NCBI GenBank assembly: GCA_963663945.1
Contig: OY760687.1
Location: forward strand, 2,976,001-3,040,000
Length of the DNA stretch: 64,000 nucleotides
Origin: Bin87 sp963663945
Lineage (GTDB): Bacteria; Chloroflexota; Dehalococcoidia; Lucifugimonadales; UBA3495
Reading direction: 5' to 3'
The notes below the pieces were generated by a model. It worked only from the letters and a program-made list of their open reading frames with translations. It was not told the DNA's origin and did not search any database. Made by a program: the position numbers and the translations under genes. Shown here piece after piece: positions 41,219 through 50,651 of this stretch (the first letter of the stretch is position 1; each line of letters opens with the position of its first letter).

Positions 41219-42613
41219 CTTGCATTTGACGTACACATGTTCTATCATGGTCTCGTCAGGTAATTCCGGCGCCGCTTCGCGAGCTACGCCGGTTCCGCCG
41301 CCAGGCCAGCGGCTTCGCCTAACCTACATCTGAATAGATAGGCGATACGGTTTCGGGTCGGCAACGGCCCCAGTCGGTTCTTCGCATCATGGTCGCCAGC
41401 GGCCGCTACCCGATCTTCTCCCCGGGGCGGCCCCGTGTCGACCCGGCGGGTGTCACCTCCGCCCCGTGCCGCAGGGCATCGGCTCAGCAGCCGGCTCCCC
41501 GCGGGTCACGGAAGCTTGGGACACAAAAAAGTAAAGTCCCTGCACATGGTGTAACAGGAACCGGGTGGCAAGAAGAGGGCCACCGCGTCATCCTTATCGG
41601 AACAACAACGAACCCGATAAAGGAGGACCGCGATGGCCAAGAACAGCATGGACTTATTGGAACTACTACGCAAGCGCGGCATGGAGGGCGACGTGGACTT
41701 TCTGCGGGAAGCCTTGCAGGTGCTGGTGGAAGGCATCATGGACGCTGAGGTGTCGGCGCAGATCGGCGCCCAGCACGGAGAGCGCAACCCGGACCGGATC
41801 ACCCACCGCAACGGCTACCGCAACCGGGACTGGGACACCCGGGTGGGGACGATGGAACTGCGCATCCCCAAGCTCAGGGAGGGCAGCTACTTCCCCAGCC
41901 TGTTGGAACCCAGGCGGCGCAGCGAGAAGGCGCTGCTGGCGGTGATCCAGCAAGCCTACGTGGAGGGCGTGTCCACCAGGAGGGTGGACGATCTGATCAA
42001 GTCCCTGGGCTGCGACGGCATCTCCAAGAGCCAGGTGTCGAGGATCTGCGGGCAGCTGGACGAGGTGGTGGATAACTTCCTGGGTCGACCTTTGGACGCT
42101 GGCCCCTATCCCTACGTGTGGCTGGACGCTCTCACCCAGAAGGTCAGGGAAGGTGGCCGCATCGTGAACGTCAGCGTAGTGGTGGCCACCGGCGTCAACG
42201 CCCATGGTCAGCGGGAGGTTCTCGGCATGGACGTGGGAACCAGCGAGGACGGCGCCTTCTGGCTGGCGTTCCTGCGCTCGCTGAGCGCCCGGGGCCTCAG
42301 TGGGGTGGAGTTGGTCATCTCCGATGCTCACCAAGGCCTGAAAAACGCCATTGCCACGGTATTCGCCGGAGCCGGTTGGCAACGCTGTCGCACCCACTTC
42401 ATGGCCAACCTGCTGACCCGGGTACCCAAGCGGTCCCAGCCGGGTGTGGCCGCCATGGTGCGCACCATCTACCAGCAACTCTCTCCTGAGGATGTCCACG
42501 CCCAGGCCGACCGGGTGGTGGCCCAGCTCCAGGAGCACTTCCCCCAGGCTGCCCAGATGCTGGCAGACGCCTTGCCTGTCCCGCGTCAACCATTCTTGCC
42601 GATTTATCGTCGA

Positions 42614-43426
42614 TTAGTTTTGCCGGTTCACCTCCTTGGCAGGCGCAGCGTTGGCGTCGGCCGCGGCAGTCTCGCCGCGTTGCTGTGCTGCGTCAGTCCG
42701 GTAGCTGGGGACGTCGAATTCCAGGATGACGGAGTGGTGAACCACCCGGTCAATCGCTGCGGCGGTGGCCATGGGATTGGCAAAGATGCGCTCCCACTCC
42801 GAGAAGACCAGGTTGGACGTGATGCCCAACGACCGGCGTTCGTAGCGTTCTGCGATGAGGGTGAAGAGGACCTCGGACTCCTCAGTACCCTGGGGCAGGT
42901 AGCCGAGATCGTCCAGGAGGAGGAAGTCGAAGTTGTCCAGCTTGCGCAGTTGTCGGGGCAGGTCGAAGTCACGCTTGGCGGCCAGCAGATCCTGCACCAG
43001 ACGGTAGGCCGGTGCGAAGAGGACGGAGTGGCCGGCCTCCACCAGGCGGTGTCCCAGAGCGCAGAGCGCGTGGGTCTTGCCGGTGCCGGGGAGCCCGAAG
43101 GCCAGCACGTTGACGCCGTGATCCACGAAGCTGCCCTGGGCCAGTTGGTCCATCTGCTGCCGTAGAGCGAGGGGCATCCGGTGATGCTCGAAGGTCTCCC
43201 AGGTCTTGCCCGAGGGGAGCCGGGACGCCTGACGCAGCCGGTTGATGCGCCGGTGGCGGCGATCCTCGGCTTCCTGCTCCAGCACCTCCAGGAAGGTGGA
43301 CAGGGCCTCGCCGTGGCCAGCCTCGGTGAAACGGGCCACCGACTGAGCGCCCATGGTGGGCAGCTTGAATTCGCGGCAGAGCTGACCGATGCGCTCCGGG
43401 ATCACGCTGGTGTCGGTGTCCATCAT
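42614..43426 (-). CDS. istB: IS21-family helper ATPase IstB, copy 2
   Basis: 270 residues from the ATG at 43426, again overlapping istA. Differs from copy 1 at a few positions (TDTSVIPERIGQL against TPTSVIQERIGEL near the N-terminus; QGTEESE against QGAEESE). Walker motifs intact. Confidence 0.97.
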   Translation of the reverse strand: MMDTDTSVIPERIGQLCREFKLPTMGAQSVARFTEAGHGEALSTFLEVLEQEAEDRRHRRINRLRQASRLPSGKTWETFEHHRMPLALRQQMDQLAQGSFVDHGVNVLAFGLPGTGKTHALCALGHRLVEAGHSVLFAPAYRLVQDLLAAKRDFDLPRQLRKLDNFDFLLLDDLGYLPQGTEESEVLFTLIAERYERRSLGITSNLVFSEWERIFANPMATAAAIDRVVHHSVILEFDVPSYRTDAAQQRGETAAADANAAPAKEVNRQN

Positions 43427-44925
43427 GCGCACACCCCCACCATGGCCGTACTGCTCGTGAGCAGACCGTCGTAGATCTTCAGGTCCGGCTTCCCAGAGAG
43501 GACCAGCACCGGAGCCTGGGGCACCCTGGGCTCGGCCAGTTCCCGCACCTCGGCGTAGTCGAAGGGCTGACCGGTCTCCAGCAGCAGCGACAGGGCGCTG
43601 TCCACCATGACCTCCATGGTGGTGGCCGCCAGGTGCAGGATGCGCACGTACTCCACGTCGGCGCGCTCACCGCGCCACTGCCTGAGCGCATCGTAGGCCA
43701 GCCGGAAGTGCAGGGTGGGAAAGAGCTGCTCCCTGAAGCGGTACCGGGCGAATGCTCCGGGCTTGCGCACCAGGGAATTGATCACGTGGCGGTAATTGAC
43801 GTTTACTTCCCCATCACCGTGCACGCGCGCCATGCGTTCCACAAAGTGGCCCTTGTAGTACACTTCCACGTGCTCGGAATAGAGGCGGATCTGTACCACC
43901 TTGCCAATGAGCCGGGACGGGACGCTGTAGCTGCGTCCCGCCACCTGGATCGTACTCCACCGGCGCACCTTGGACTGGTAGTTGGCGTATTCCGGCATGG
44001 GGGCTGGCGGCAGGGGTCTTAGGCAAGCCATTTCCTGCTCCAGCTTCCCCCGCACCAGGCGGTTTCGCTTCTCCACCATCTCCCGTACGAAACCGGCGTA
44101 GTCGTCGGCGGTGTGGAAATCGCGGCTGCCGCGCATGATCAAAGCCTGGTCCACGGCATCCTTCAAACGGTAGTGAGCGTGCTCGGCAACGCCGTTTTCG
44201 TGGCTCTTGCCAGGATTGATGCGGGTGGATCGGACACCGTAGTGGTCCAGCAGGGCGGCGTAATTGTCGTTTAGCGCCCGGCCTCGGCTGCGTTTCATCT
44301 CGTGGGTGGCAGCAGAGGTATTGTCGGAACGCACCACCTCCGGTACGCCGCCCAGGGCCCAGAGCGCATTCTGTAATCCCTGCTTGAGGGCCAGGAAGGT
44401 CTCGCCGGCGGCGACCTCCGCGTAGCGCCAGCCCGAGTGGCTGAGGATCAGCTGAAACAGCAGGTGGGGGTAGGGCTCACCGGCGACGGTCACCCCCAGG
44501 GCGCTGCAGTGGGTGAAATCAAACTGGGCCTCCCGACCCGGCGGATGCTCCTGGGGGAAGTAAACCTCCTGATCCGGGCCATTCAGCGCCCGCCAGTCCT
44601 GTAATCGTCGTTGCAGGGTGCGCAGCTGGGAGGCGCTGAACTGGCCAGGATGCTGCTCCTCCAGCCATTCGATAATCGTCGTTGCCTTCAGCTTGCCCTT
44701 GGGGTCGTCCCGCAGCAGGGGCTCAATCTCCTCTTCCCACACCCCGTCGAAGGGGTCGGACCGAGTGCGCCACCAGCGCTCCGGTTTGGTCTCCGACGGC
44801 AACGGGCCACTCTGCCATTTGCGCGCCGACCGCACGCTCATCCCAGACATGGCGGCCGCCGTCTCCTGTGTCTTGCCTTCCATACGTTTTTGCCTCAAAA
44901 GTCTGACTTGTCGGTCCTTGATCAA
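43423..44925 (-). CDS. istA: IS21-family transposase IstA, copy 2
   Basis: 500 residues, intact D-D-E and helix-turn-helix. Differences from copy 1 include FSASQL/FSTSQL, REMVEK/RKMVEK, LIMRGS/LILRGS, YSEHVE/YSDHVE and LHFRLAYD/LRFRLTYD. Start TTG with GGAGGT, as in copy 1. Likely active. Confidence 0.97.
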   Translation of the reverse strand: MIKDRQVRLLRQKRMEGKTQETAAAMSGMSVRSARKWQSGPLPSETKPERWWRTRSDPFDGVWEEEIEPLLRDDPKGKLKATTIIEWLEEQHPGQFSASQLRTLQRRLQDWRALNGPDQEVYFPQEHPPGREAQFDFTHCSALGVTVAGEPYPHLLFQLILSHSGWRYAEVAAGETFLALKQGLQNALWALGGVPEVVRSDNTSAATHEMKRSRGRALNDNYAALLDHYGVRSTRINPGKSHENGVAEHAHYRLKDAVDQALIMRGSRDFHTADDYAGFVREMVEKRNRLVRGKLEQEMACLRPLPPAPMPEYANYQSKVRRWSTIQVAGRSYSVPSRLIGKVVQIRLYSEHVEVYYKGHFVERMARVHGDGEVNVNYRHVINSLVRKPGAFARYRFREQLFPTLHFRLAYDALRQWRGERADVEYVRILHLAATTMEVMVDSALSLLLETGQPFDYAEVRELAEPRVPQAPVLVLSGKPDLKIYDGLLTSSTAMVGVCA

Positions 44926-45337
44926 TCCGGCACCTCCGTGCCGGACGATTTACACCATCCCAACCGGCAAGAATAGTCGGCGCAAGAGGCATTCCTTATT
45001 GTCGTCTATCAGCCTTGCCCGACATCCTGGCCTTCACCGCCTTCCCAGTGTCTCACTGGCAGAAGCTCTGGTCCAACAATCCATTGGAGCGTCTGAACAA
45101 GGAGATCCGCCGGCGTACCGACGTGGTGGGCATCTTCCCCAATCGGTCTGCAACCCGGCGTCTGGTGGGCGCGGTGCTGGCCGAGCAACACGACGAATGG
45201 GCCGAAGGCCGCCGCTACCTCACCATCGCCAATTACCCAGAACCTCAGACTCTGCCAGCGGCCCACATCCTGGAGGCGGCAGCCTGAACATTATCACCAA
45301 GGATGACGCCTACCACACCAGTTGACGGGACGTAACC

Positions 45338-45686
45338 CACAAAAACCATGCGCAAATACAGTGTTGGCCGTGCTCCGACACCGACCCGAAACCGCAAAGC
45401 CTGACCGTCAAATCCAAACCACCATCACAAAACCCGAACCGCCAACCCAGGGAGTAAGCCACCGCAACACCCCAGCCCGCCGGCAACCAGACCTCCAATC
45501 CCGATCCATTCGCTGGACCATTACGCTTGCCCAATGACGACCGCAACTCGGCAAGTGCTCTGACAGCCGGCGCATCCAAATTGCGATGCCGCATCTGGGG
45601 TGCCACAATGTGCGCATCCTAAATCCCGGCCGCCCGGGCCACAATCGTCCGGCCGCCAGGCGTTGCACGCGCCAGGAGTGTTGACC
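45338..45686. other. Gene-free region after the IS256 element
   Basis: 349 bp, C- and A-rich on the plus strand, no credible ORF, no clear promoter or terminator. The last 15 bp contain AGGAG for the PPOX gene. Confidence 0.6.
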
Positions 45687-46133
45687 ATGCCTCGTCCATT
45701 GACCACCCAGGAAACCCACGAGTTTCTGGACAGCAAGCCCGGCTGGATCGTGCTGACCACCATCGGGCCGGACGGCTTCCCGCACACCGTGCCCCTGGGC
45801 TACTTCCGGCTCTGCGACGAGATCCTGATGGGTGTGCGCGCTCACACGCTCAAGCTGCGCAACATCGGCCACAACCCCAACGTCAGCCTGCTCCTGGAAA
45901 CCGGAAGCACCATGCAGGACATCAAGGGCGTGATGGTGCAGGGCACGGCCACGGTCCACACCGAACCGGACGAGATACTCCACTACTCCAGGGAAGCAGC
46001 AAAGCGCCGCGGGGTAGCCGAGTCCGACCTGCCCACCGAGCCCCGCCCGGGCGCGGCGTACATCAGGGTAACCCCGGTCCGCATCCGCTCGTGGGACTAC
46101 TCCGAGGATCCGCCCCGCCGCGCAAGACGCTAG
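45687..46133 (+). CDS. Pyridoxamine 5'-phosphate oxidase-fold (PPOX) flavin/F420 enzyme
   Basis: 148 residues from the ATG at 45687 (AGGAG 8 nt upstream). LTTQETHEFLDSKPGWIVLTTIGPDGFPHTVPLGYF, ILMGVRAHTLKLRNIGHNPNVSLLLETG and VMVQGTATVH are the split-barrel flavin-binding pattern of short PPOX/FDOR proteins. Such proteins bind FMN, F420 or haem; the F420-type branch is common in Chloroflexota and Actinobacteria. Catalytic role unknown. Confidence 0.88.
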   Translation: MPRPLTTQETHEFLDSKPGWIVLTTIGPDGFPHTVPLGYFRLCDEILMGVRAHTLKLRNIGHNPNVSLLLETGSTMQDIKGVMVQGTATVHTEPDEILHYSREAAKRRGVAESDLPTEPRPGAAYIRVTPVRIRSWDYSEDPPRRARR

Positions 46134-46288
46134 CCCCTCTGACCCGCACTTGGTTCACAGGGAACCGTCACCGCCACCGCGAGCCCCGCAATCCCGTCCC
46201 CCGAACCTGTCATTGCGAGCGAAGCGTGGCAATCTCGTCGGGGCCAGGGAGGCTTTCCTCCTGTGACATCATCGCGTCGCTGTCCGCC

Positions 46289-46699
46289 CCCGCCGAAAGG
46301 GGAATAACATACCTAACTACACAGATCAGTGATGTAATGCCTGATAAGGAGGAGACCATGAGCCCATTGCGCATCGTCAAGAGCCTTTTCCTCAGACGGG
46401 GCGAGAAAACACCCTATCCCAAGTGGATACTCGGAGCCCTCGGGCTCGGCCTCCTGTTCGTCAGCCTGGCTATAGTCGCTCCCCGCGTGGTCGAGATTCG
46501 CAACTTCACCGACCTGATACTGCTAGAGTTCCTGCTGGCCGGCCTGTACGGAGCCGAAATCCTGTTGATCGTCATCGCGGTTGCCTACATGAGGGGGTTC
46601 AGGACCGGTTGGCACAAAGCGCACAGCTAGATGTCAGGCGAGGGTATTGCGCTGTTTACAGTTGGCTGTGTAGTTAGGCATATAAGTCCCGCCGAAAGG
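46289..46699. mobile_element. Repeat-bounded single-gene cassette
   Basis: Outermost are identical 12-bp direct repeats CCCGCCGAAAGG (46289-46300, 46688-46699). Inside them is a 16-bp inverted repeat, ATACCTAACTACACAG (46309-46324) against CTGTGTAGTTAGGCAT (46666-46681), one mismatch. The only gene inside is a 90-residue membrane protein. The layout resembles a small insertion with terminal inverted repeats and a duplicated target, but no transposase is present. Confidence 0.65.
46358..46630 (+). CDS. Small membrane protein inside an inverted-repeat cassette
   Basis: 90 residues from the ATG at 46358, with AAGGAGGAG immediately upstream. Two membrane helices (about 23-42, WILGALGLGLLFVSLAIVA; about 53-77, LILLEFLLAGLYGAEILLIV then IAVAYM) and basic ends (FLRRGEK, RGFRTGWHK). 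No recognised family. Strong SD and clean start argue for real expression. Its confinement between inverted repeats suggests it travels as a unit. Confidence 0.65.
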   Translation: MSPLRIVKSLFLRRGEKTPYPKWILGALGLGLLFVSLAIVAPRVVEIRNFTDLILLEFLLAGLYGAEILLIVIAVAYMRGFRTGWHKAHS

Positions 46700-46719
46700 C
46701 CACGGCTCCTACCGCCAAA

Positions 46720-48582
46720 TCACCGCGGAATATTCCGGTTGACCCACTCCAACTCCTCCGCCGCAGAATCGAAGTAGCCGAAGCGGTGGAAGAGCCCGAT
46801 CTTGCCCCGGGCGTTCCGTATTTCCGCCCGCTTGGCGTCGGTGGCCGCAATATCGACGGTCATTTCGCCTTCGTCGATCACGACGCCATAATCATCTCGG
46901 GCAGCCTGCAACGACACAAAGCCGTCCTTCACGTCATCCAGCACCAGCCCCAACTCCCGCTCCAGGGGGTCGCCCCAGCCACCGCCGCCGGCCGTGCAGA
47001 TGCGCACCAGGTCGCCACGCTTCCAGTGATTGTCGTCGGAGAACGCCCGGATATCCCTTTCCTCTGGCGTCCCGGGGTTGATGATCACCCGCGATAGTCC
47101 GCCGCCCTTGCCGCCGGCCACGCCCCAGGCCGGGAACCGGTTGTTCTCCACCCGCAGCCCGAAGGTGCCCTCGTCCGCCAGCAGCCGCACGTCCCGAATC
47201 ACGCCGCAGCCGCCCCGGTACTTGCCCGGCCCTCCCGAATCGGTCGCGATGGCATACCGTTCCAGTCGCAGCGGGTACTCCATCTCCATGAACTCGCCCG
47301 GATAGTTCTCGTTGTGACGCTGGTAAATCGCGTCCAGCCCGTCGCCAAAAGGACGTGCCCCGTGACCCACCGCGATGCCATCCGTGCATAGCAGCCAGTT
47401 CCCTGTCCCGTCCTCTTTCATCCGCCAATAGGCGATCACGTAAACCGCCGGCGACGCCATAACCTTGCCCTCCGAGGCCTGGGCCACCACCGCCCGCACC
47501 GCGCTCTTCAGCTTGGTGAAAGTGTGGGCGCGGCATCCCAACGCCGCCGGCCATTCCGGCCTCAGTATGCTGCCTTCCCGCAACTTCACGGCGTCGATGC
47601 CGGCCAGCAGCCCGTGGTTGGCCAGCAGCGAGGTGTCGAACTGGTGGAAGTACTGCCCGAAGTAGGCCTTGAGCGCGCCGTCGCTGGCGATGAAATTGAT
47701 CGACCCGTCCGCCTGGTCGTCGCTGTCCGTGGCGTCCAGCAGGATCTCATCACCTCTCCGGATCAGCTTGATATGGAAGGAATGCCATCGCTCACCGACC
47801 CCAGCGTGGTCCATGTAGTCCCGCACGGAATACTCGCCCTCCGGGATCATCTCCAGCGTCTTGTCCCGAACCAGCCGCCCGGTGTCCGCCTGATCCTCGG
47901 CGATGGCGGCCAGCATCGTGTCCCGCCCGTAGCGCTCGAACATCTCCAGCAGCCGTTCCTGCGCGCGATTCGCCGCCGACATCAGCGCCCGGGAATCGCC
48001 TTCCAGCAGGTCCGGATACCTGGAGTTCCGCAGGATGATGCGGTAGGCCTCCTCGTTCAGGTTGCCGGCGTCAATGATTTTGATCGGCGGCACCAGCGTA
48101 CCGTCGTGGAAGATCTCCGTGTTCGCCGGCCCGATGCTCCCCGGCCGCGACCCGCCCAGGTCCCAGAAGTGCGCGAAGGAATGGCAGTAGGCCACCACCT
48201 CGCCGTGGAAGAACACCGGCGCGATGAACACCATGTCCGGCGTGTGGGTGATGCTGCCGTGGGAAAGGTACGGGTCGTTGTACCAATACAGGTCGCCGGG
48301 CCGCATCGCTTCTACCGGGTAGTAGTCCCATACGCAGCCCAGGATGTCGCTGCCCATGGTGTCCCCGTAGATTTCCCGGCCCCCGGCGTCCAGGAAGCTC
48401 ACGGTGTAGTCCTTTTTCTCCCGAATGAACGCCGACATGGCGGTGCGCTCGATGATCAGCTCGCACTCCAGCCGGGCGGCCCGCAGCGAACCGCGAATCA
48501 GCTGCCGGGTCACCGGGTTGACCGGCTGGGCAGTCTCAACCTCGGGGCCGTGCGCTTCGGGTCGGCTCTTGCTGATCGTCAT
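46720..48582 (-). CDS. hyuB: Hydantoinase B/oxoprolinase family protein
   Basis: 620 residues. ATP-dependent N-methylhydantoinase/acetone-carboxylase beta-type subunit: LIRGSLRAARLECELIIERTAMS, DYYPVEAMRPGDLYWYNDPYLSHGSITHTPD, FAHFWDLGGSRPGS, and the glycine-rich FGLRVENNRFPAWGVAGGKGGG. Follows hyuA by 1 bp, so the two are co-translated and form a complex hydrolysing hydantoin- or oxoproline-like rings. Specific substrate unknown. Confidence 0.93.
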   Translation of the reverse strand: MTISKSRPEAHGPEVETAQPVNPVTRQLIRGSLRAARLECELIIERTAMSAFIREKKDYTVSFLDAGGREIYGDTMGSDILGCVWDYYPVEAMRPGDLYWYNDPYLSHGSITHTPDMVFIAPVFFHGEVVAYCHSFAHFWDLGGSRPGSIGPANTEIFHDGTLVPPIKIIDAGNLNEEAYRIILRNSRYPDLLEGDSRALMSAANRAQERLLEMFERYGRDTMLAAIAEDQADTGRLVRDKTLEMIPEGEYSVRDYMDHAGVGERWHSFHIKLIRRGDEILLDATDSDDQADGSINFIASDGALKAYFGQYFHQFDTSLLANHGLLAGIDAVKLREGSILRPEWPAALGCRAHTFTKLKSAVRAVVAQASEGKVMASPAVYVIAYWRMKEDGTGNWLLCTDGIAVGHGARPFGDGLDAIYQRHNENYPGEFMEMEYPLRLERYAIATDSGGPGKYRGGCGVIRDVRLLADEGTFGLRVENNRFPAWGVAGGKGGGLSRVIINPGTPEERDIRAFSDDNHWKRGDLVRICTAGGGGWGDPLERELGLVLDDVKDGFVSLQAARDDYGVVIDEGEMTVDIAATDAKRAEIRNARGKIGLFHRFGYFDSAAEELEWVNRNIPR

Positions 48583-48583
48583 C

Positions 48584-50644
48584 TCACTCTCCAGAGGCGC
48601 GCATGATGCAGTTGCCGTATTGATCTATTCGGGATTCCCAGCCCGGGTTGATCACCACCGTCGAATCCATCCCTTCCAGGATGGCCGGCCCGATGATGCC
48701 AGCCCCCGGCGACAATCGTTCCCGCCGGTAGATCGGGCACGGAACAAAATCCCGCGCCTCTTCGAAGTACACCGGCCGCTCGTCGACAATGGCGTCTGCC
48801 GGATCGCCGCCACCATCAGGCAGCGTCGGCATCGCGACGTCGCCCAGATGTCCGGAAGCGGTCACCCGCAGCGTCACGATCTCCACCGACTGGTCCAGCG
48901 AAAACCCGTAGAGCTGGGAATGCCGTCGATGGAATTCTTCGATCATCCCTTCCAACCCGTGCCGGTCAATCCGTGTGCCTTCGTAGGGGATGGTCAGTTC
49001 CGAACCCTGATGCTCGTAGCGCAGGTCTGCCGACCACGACAGCATCCGGCCGGAGTTGGCAACCCCTTCGGTTTCCAGCCACTGCTGCCCTTCGCGCTCC
49101 AGCCCGTCGAAAATCTCCGCCATGCCCTGCAGATCGTAATCCGGCGGCTGTTGCAACGACGTCCTAGCGTAGTCGTTCTTGAATTCCGCCACCAGCAACC
49201 CGTAGGCCGACGCGATCCCGGGGTGTGGAGGCACCACCACCGTCGTGACGCCCAAGAGGTTTGCCACCTCGATGGCGTGCATCGGCCCCGCTCCCCCATA
49301 CGCTACCAGCGCGAACTCCCTCGGATCGTAGCCGCGCTCCACGCTGATGTTGCGGATGGCGCCCACCATCGCGTTGTTGGCGATTTGCAGGACGCCGCTG
49401 GCCGCCGCCGCCTCATCCATGCCCAACGGCGAGGCGACCGCGTCGCGGATCGCATTGGCCGCAGCCCCCGAATCCAGGGTCAACTGCCCGCCGGCGATGC
49501 TGGAGCTGACCCGTCCCAGCACCAGGTTCGCGTCGGTGACGGTGGGACGGTTCGATCCGCGGCCGTAGCAGGCCGGACCCGGGTCCGCGCCGGCGCTGGC
49601 CGGTCCCACCGTCAGGCTGCCGTACGGTGAGACCTCGGCGATGCTGCCGCCGCCGCAACCGATGGTGGCGATGTCCAGCATGGGCAACTGCACCGGCCAG
49701 TCTCCCAGCCTGCCGTTCAGCGTCAGGCCGGGCTGCCGGTCCTGCACCAATGATACGTCGGTGCTGGTACCGCCCATGTCGAATGAAATGCAGTTGGCCA
49801 CCCCGGTGGCCTCGGCGATCTGCAGCGTAGCCATCACGCCGGCCGCCGGTCCGGAAAGGGCGGTGTACACCGGCTGCTCGACGGCGGTGTCGGCCCCGAT
49901 GATGCCGCCGTTGGATTTCATGATCGACAGCGACGCCGCGCTCCCGAACGCCCGCAGCGAACCCTGCAGGTTTTCGATGTAGGTGCTGACCCGCGGGGTG
50001 ACATACGCATTCAGCACGGTGGTGATGGCCCGCTCGTACTCCCTGTACACCGGCAGGACTTCCGAGGACAGCGAAACCGCCACTTCCGGAAGCTCCTCCC
50101 GCAGTATCTCCCGGGCCCGCCGTTCGTGGGCCGGGTTGGCGTAGGAATGGAGGAACGCGACGGCTATGGCAGCCACGCCCTCGCGTGCGAAATGCCTCGC
50201 CGCCTGTCGCACTGCCGCCTCGTCCAAAGGCTCCAGGATTTCACCGTCGAAAGCCGTTCGTTCCGACACCTCGAGGCAGTCCCGTGGGCGTACCGGACGC
50301 TGCGGTTTCACCCAGGAGTTGGGATTGGCCAGACGGGGCGTGCCGTGCCGCGCGATTTCCAGCACGTACCGGAACCCCTCGGTCACCAGCAACCCGACCG
50401 GCGCTCCGCGGTTCTCCAGCACCGAGTTCGTGGCAATTGTCGTGCCGTGAAAGATATGGCCCACATCGCCGGCGTCGACGCCGTTGGTCGCCAGGATCTC
50501 CGACAACCCCGTCATGAATCCCACCGACGGGTCGCTGGGTGTGGATGGGGTCTTGTGGACCCACTGGGCATTGGACGCCGTGTCGCAAAGAACGATGTCG
50601 GTGAACGTGCCACCGACATCAACGGCTACTGAGTAGGAAGGCAT
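48584..50644 (-). CDS. hyuA: Hydantoinase A/oxoprolinase family protein
   Basis: 686 residues from the ATG at 50644. ASKHA-type ATPase start YSVAVDVGGTFTDIVLCD, then GTTIATNSVLENRG, CISFDMGGTSTDVSLV, and IGCGGGSIAEV...GPASAGADPGPACYGRG, all typical. Activates the amide oxygen with ATP for hydrolysis by the B subunit. The upstream SelA-like gene ends 7 bp earlier, giving a three-gene unit selA-like, hyuA, hyuB. Confidence 0.94.
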   Translation of the reverse strand: MPSYSVAVDVGGTFTDIVLCDTASNAQWVHKTPSTPSDPSVGFMTGLSEILATNGVDAGDVGHIFHGTTIATNSVLENRGAPVGLLVTEGFRYVLEIARHGTPRLANPNSWVKPQRPVRPRDCLEVSERTAFDGEILEPLDEAAVRQAARHFAREGVAAIAVAFLHSYANPAHERRAREILREELPEVAVSLSSEVLPVYREYERAITTVLNAYVTPRVSTYIENLQGSLRAFGSAASLSIMKSNGGIIGADTAVEQPVYTALSGPAAGVMATLQIAEATGVANCISFDMGGTSTDVSLVQDRQPGLTLNGRLGDWPVQLPMLDIATIGCGGGSIAEVSPYGSLTVGPASAGADPGPACYGRGSNRPTVTDANLVLGRVSSSIAGGQLTLDSGAAANAIRDAVASPLGMDEAAAASGVLQIANNAMVGAIRNISVERGYDPREFALVAYGGAGPMHAIEVANLLGVTTVVVPPHPGIASAYGLLVAEFKNDYARTSLQQPPDYDLQGMAEIFDGLEREGQQWLETEGVANSGRMLSWSADLRYEHQGSELTIPYEGTRIDRHGLEGMIEEFHRRHSQLYGFSLDQSVEIVTLRVTASGHLGDVAMPTLPDGGGDPADAIVDERPVYFEEARDFVPCPIYRRERLSPGAGIIGPAILEGMDSTVVINPGWESRIDQYGNCIMRASGE

Positions 50645-50651
50645 GATCCGC

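Larger units (their letters stand above)
40569..41529. other. Gene-free repeat-rich region between the propeller gene and the IS256 element
   Basis: 961 bp with no convincing gene. Contents: MITE-like copy 2 (40698-40817), direct repeat copy B (40984-41218), and a GC-rich stretch (41270-41515) with no recognisable feature, perhaps eroded coding sequence. It ends at the IS256 target duplication CACAAAAA (41522-41529). Confidence 0.7.
42577..45011 (-). mobile_element. IS21-family insertion sequence, copy 2 (2,435 bp), inside the IS256 transposase gene
   Basis: Same ends as copy 1 in reverse orientation: TGTCCCGCG at 42577 and ...GTCGTCTATCA ending at 45011. Target duplication GCCTTGCC at 42569-42576 and 45012-45019. 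Inverted with respect to copy 1 and about 2.1 kb away, so recombination between them would invert the intervening segment. Confidence 0.96.
41633..45287 (+). pseudogene. IS256-family (mutator-type) transposase gene, split by IS21 copy 2
   Basis: Open from the ATG at 41633 to 42576, then from 45020 to the stop at 45285-45287. Joined, the frame is continuous (...LADALP-DILAFTAFP...) and 403 residues long, full size. DDE residues: Asp in YVWLDALTQKV, Asp in VISDAHQGLKNAI, Glu in NNPLERLNKEIRRRTDVVGIFPN. Inactive as it stands, so this IS256 copy cannot move by itself. Confidence 0.95.
41530..45337 (+). mobile_element. IS256-family insertion sequence, carrying a nested IS21 copy
   Basis: Terminal inverted repeats AGTAAAGTCCCTGCACATGG... 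(from 41530) and the complement of ...CCAGTTGACGGGACGTAACC (to 45337) match at G-T-x-A-x-G-T-C-C-C-x-x-C-A-x-x-T-G-G-T-G-T. An 8-bp target duplication CACAAAAA is present at 41522-41529 and 45338-45345. Without the IS21 copy and its duplication the element is 1,365 bp, normal for the family. Confidence 0.9.

Noticed and set aside
40993..41238. Minus-strand ORF with ELKLAAVNGEFYRDKQDE
   Set aside because: It comes from the long direct repeat and a similar fragment appears in copy A; no start signal, no conserved protein expected.
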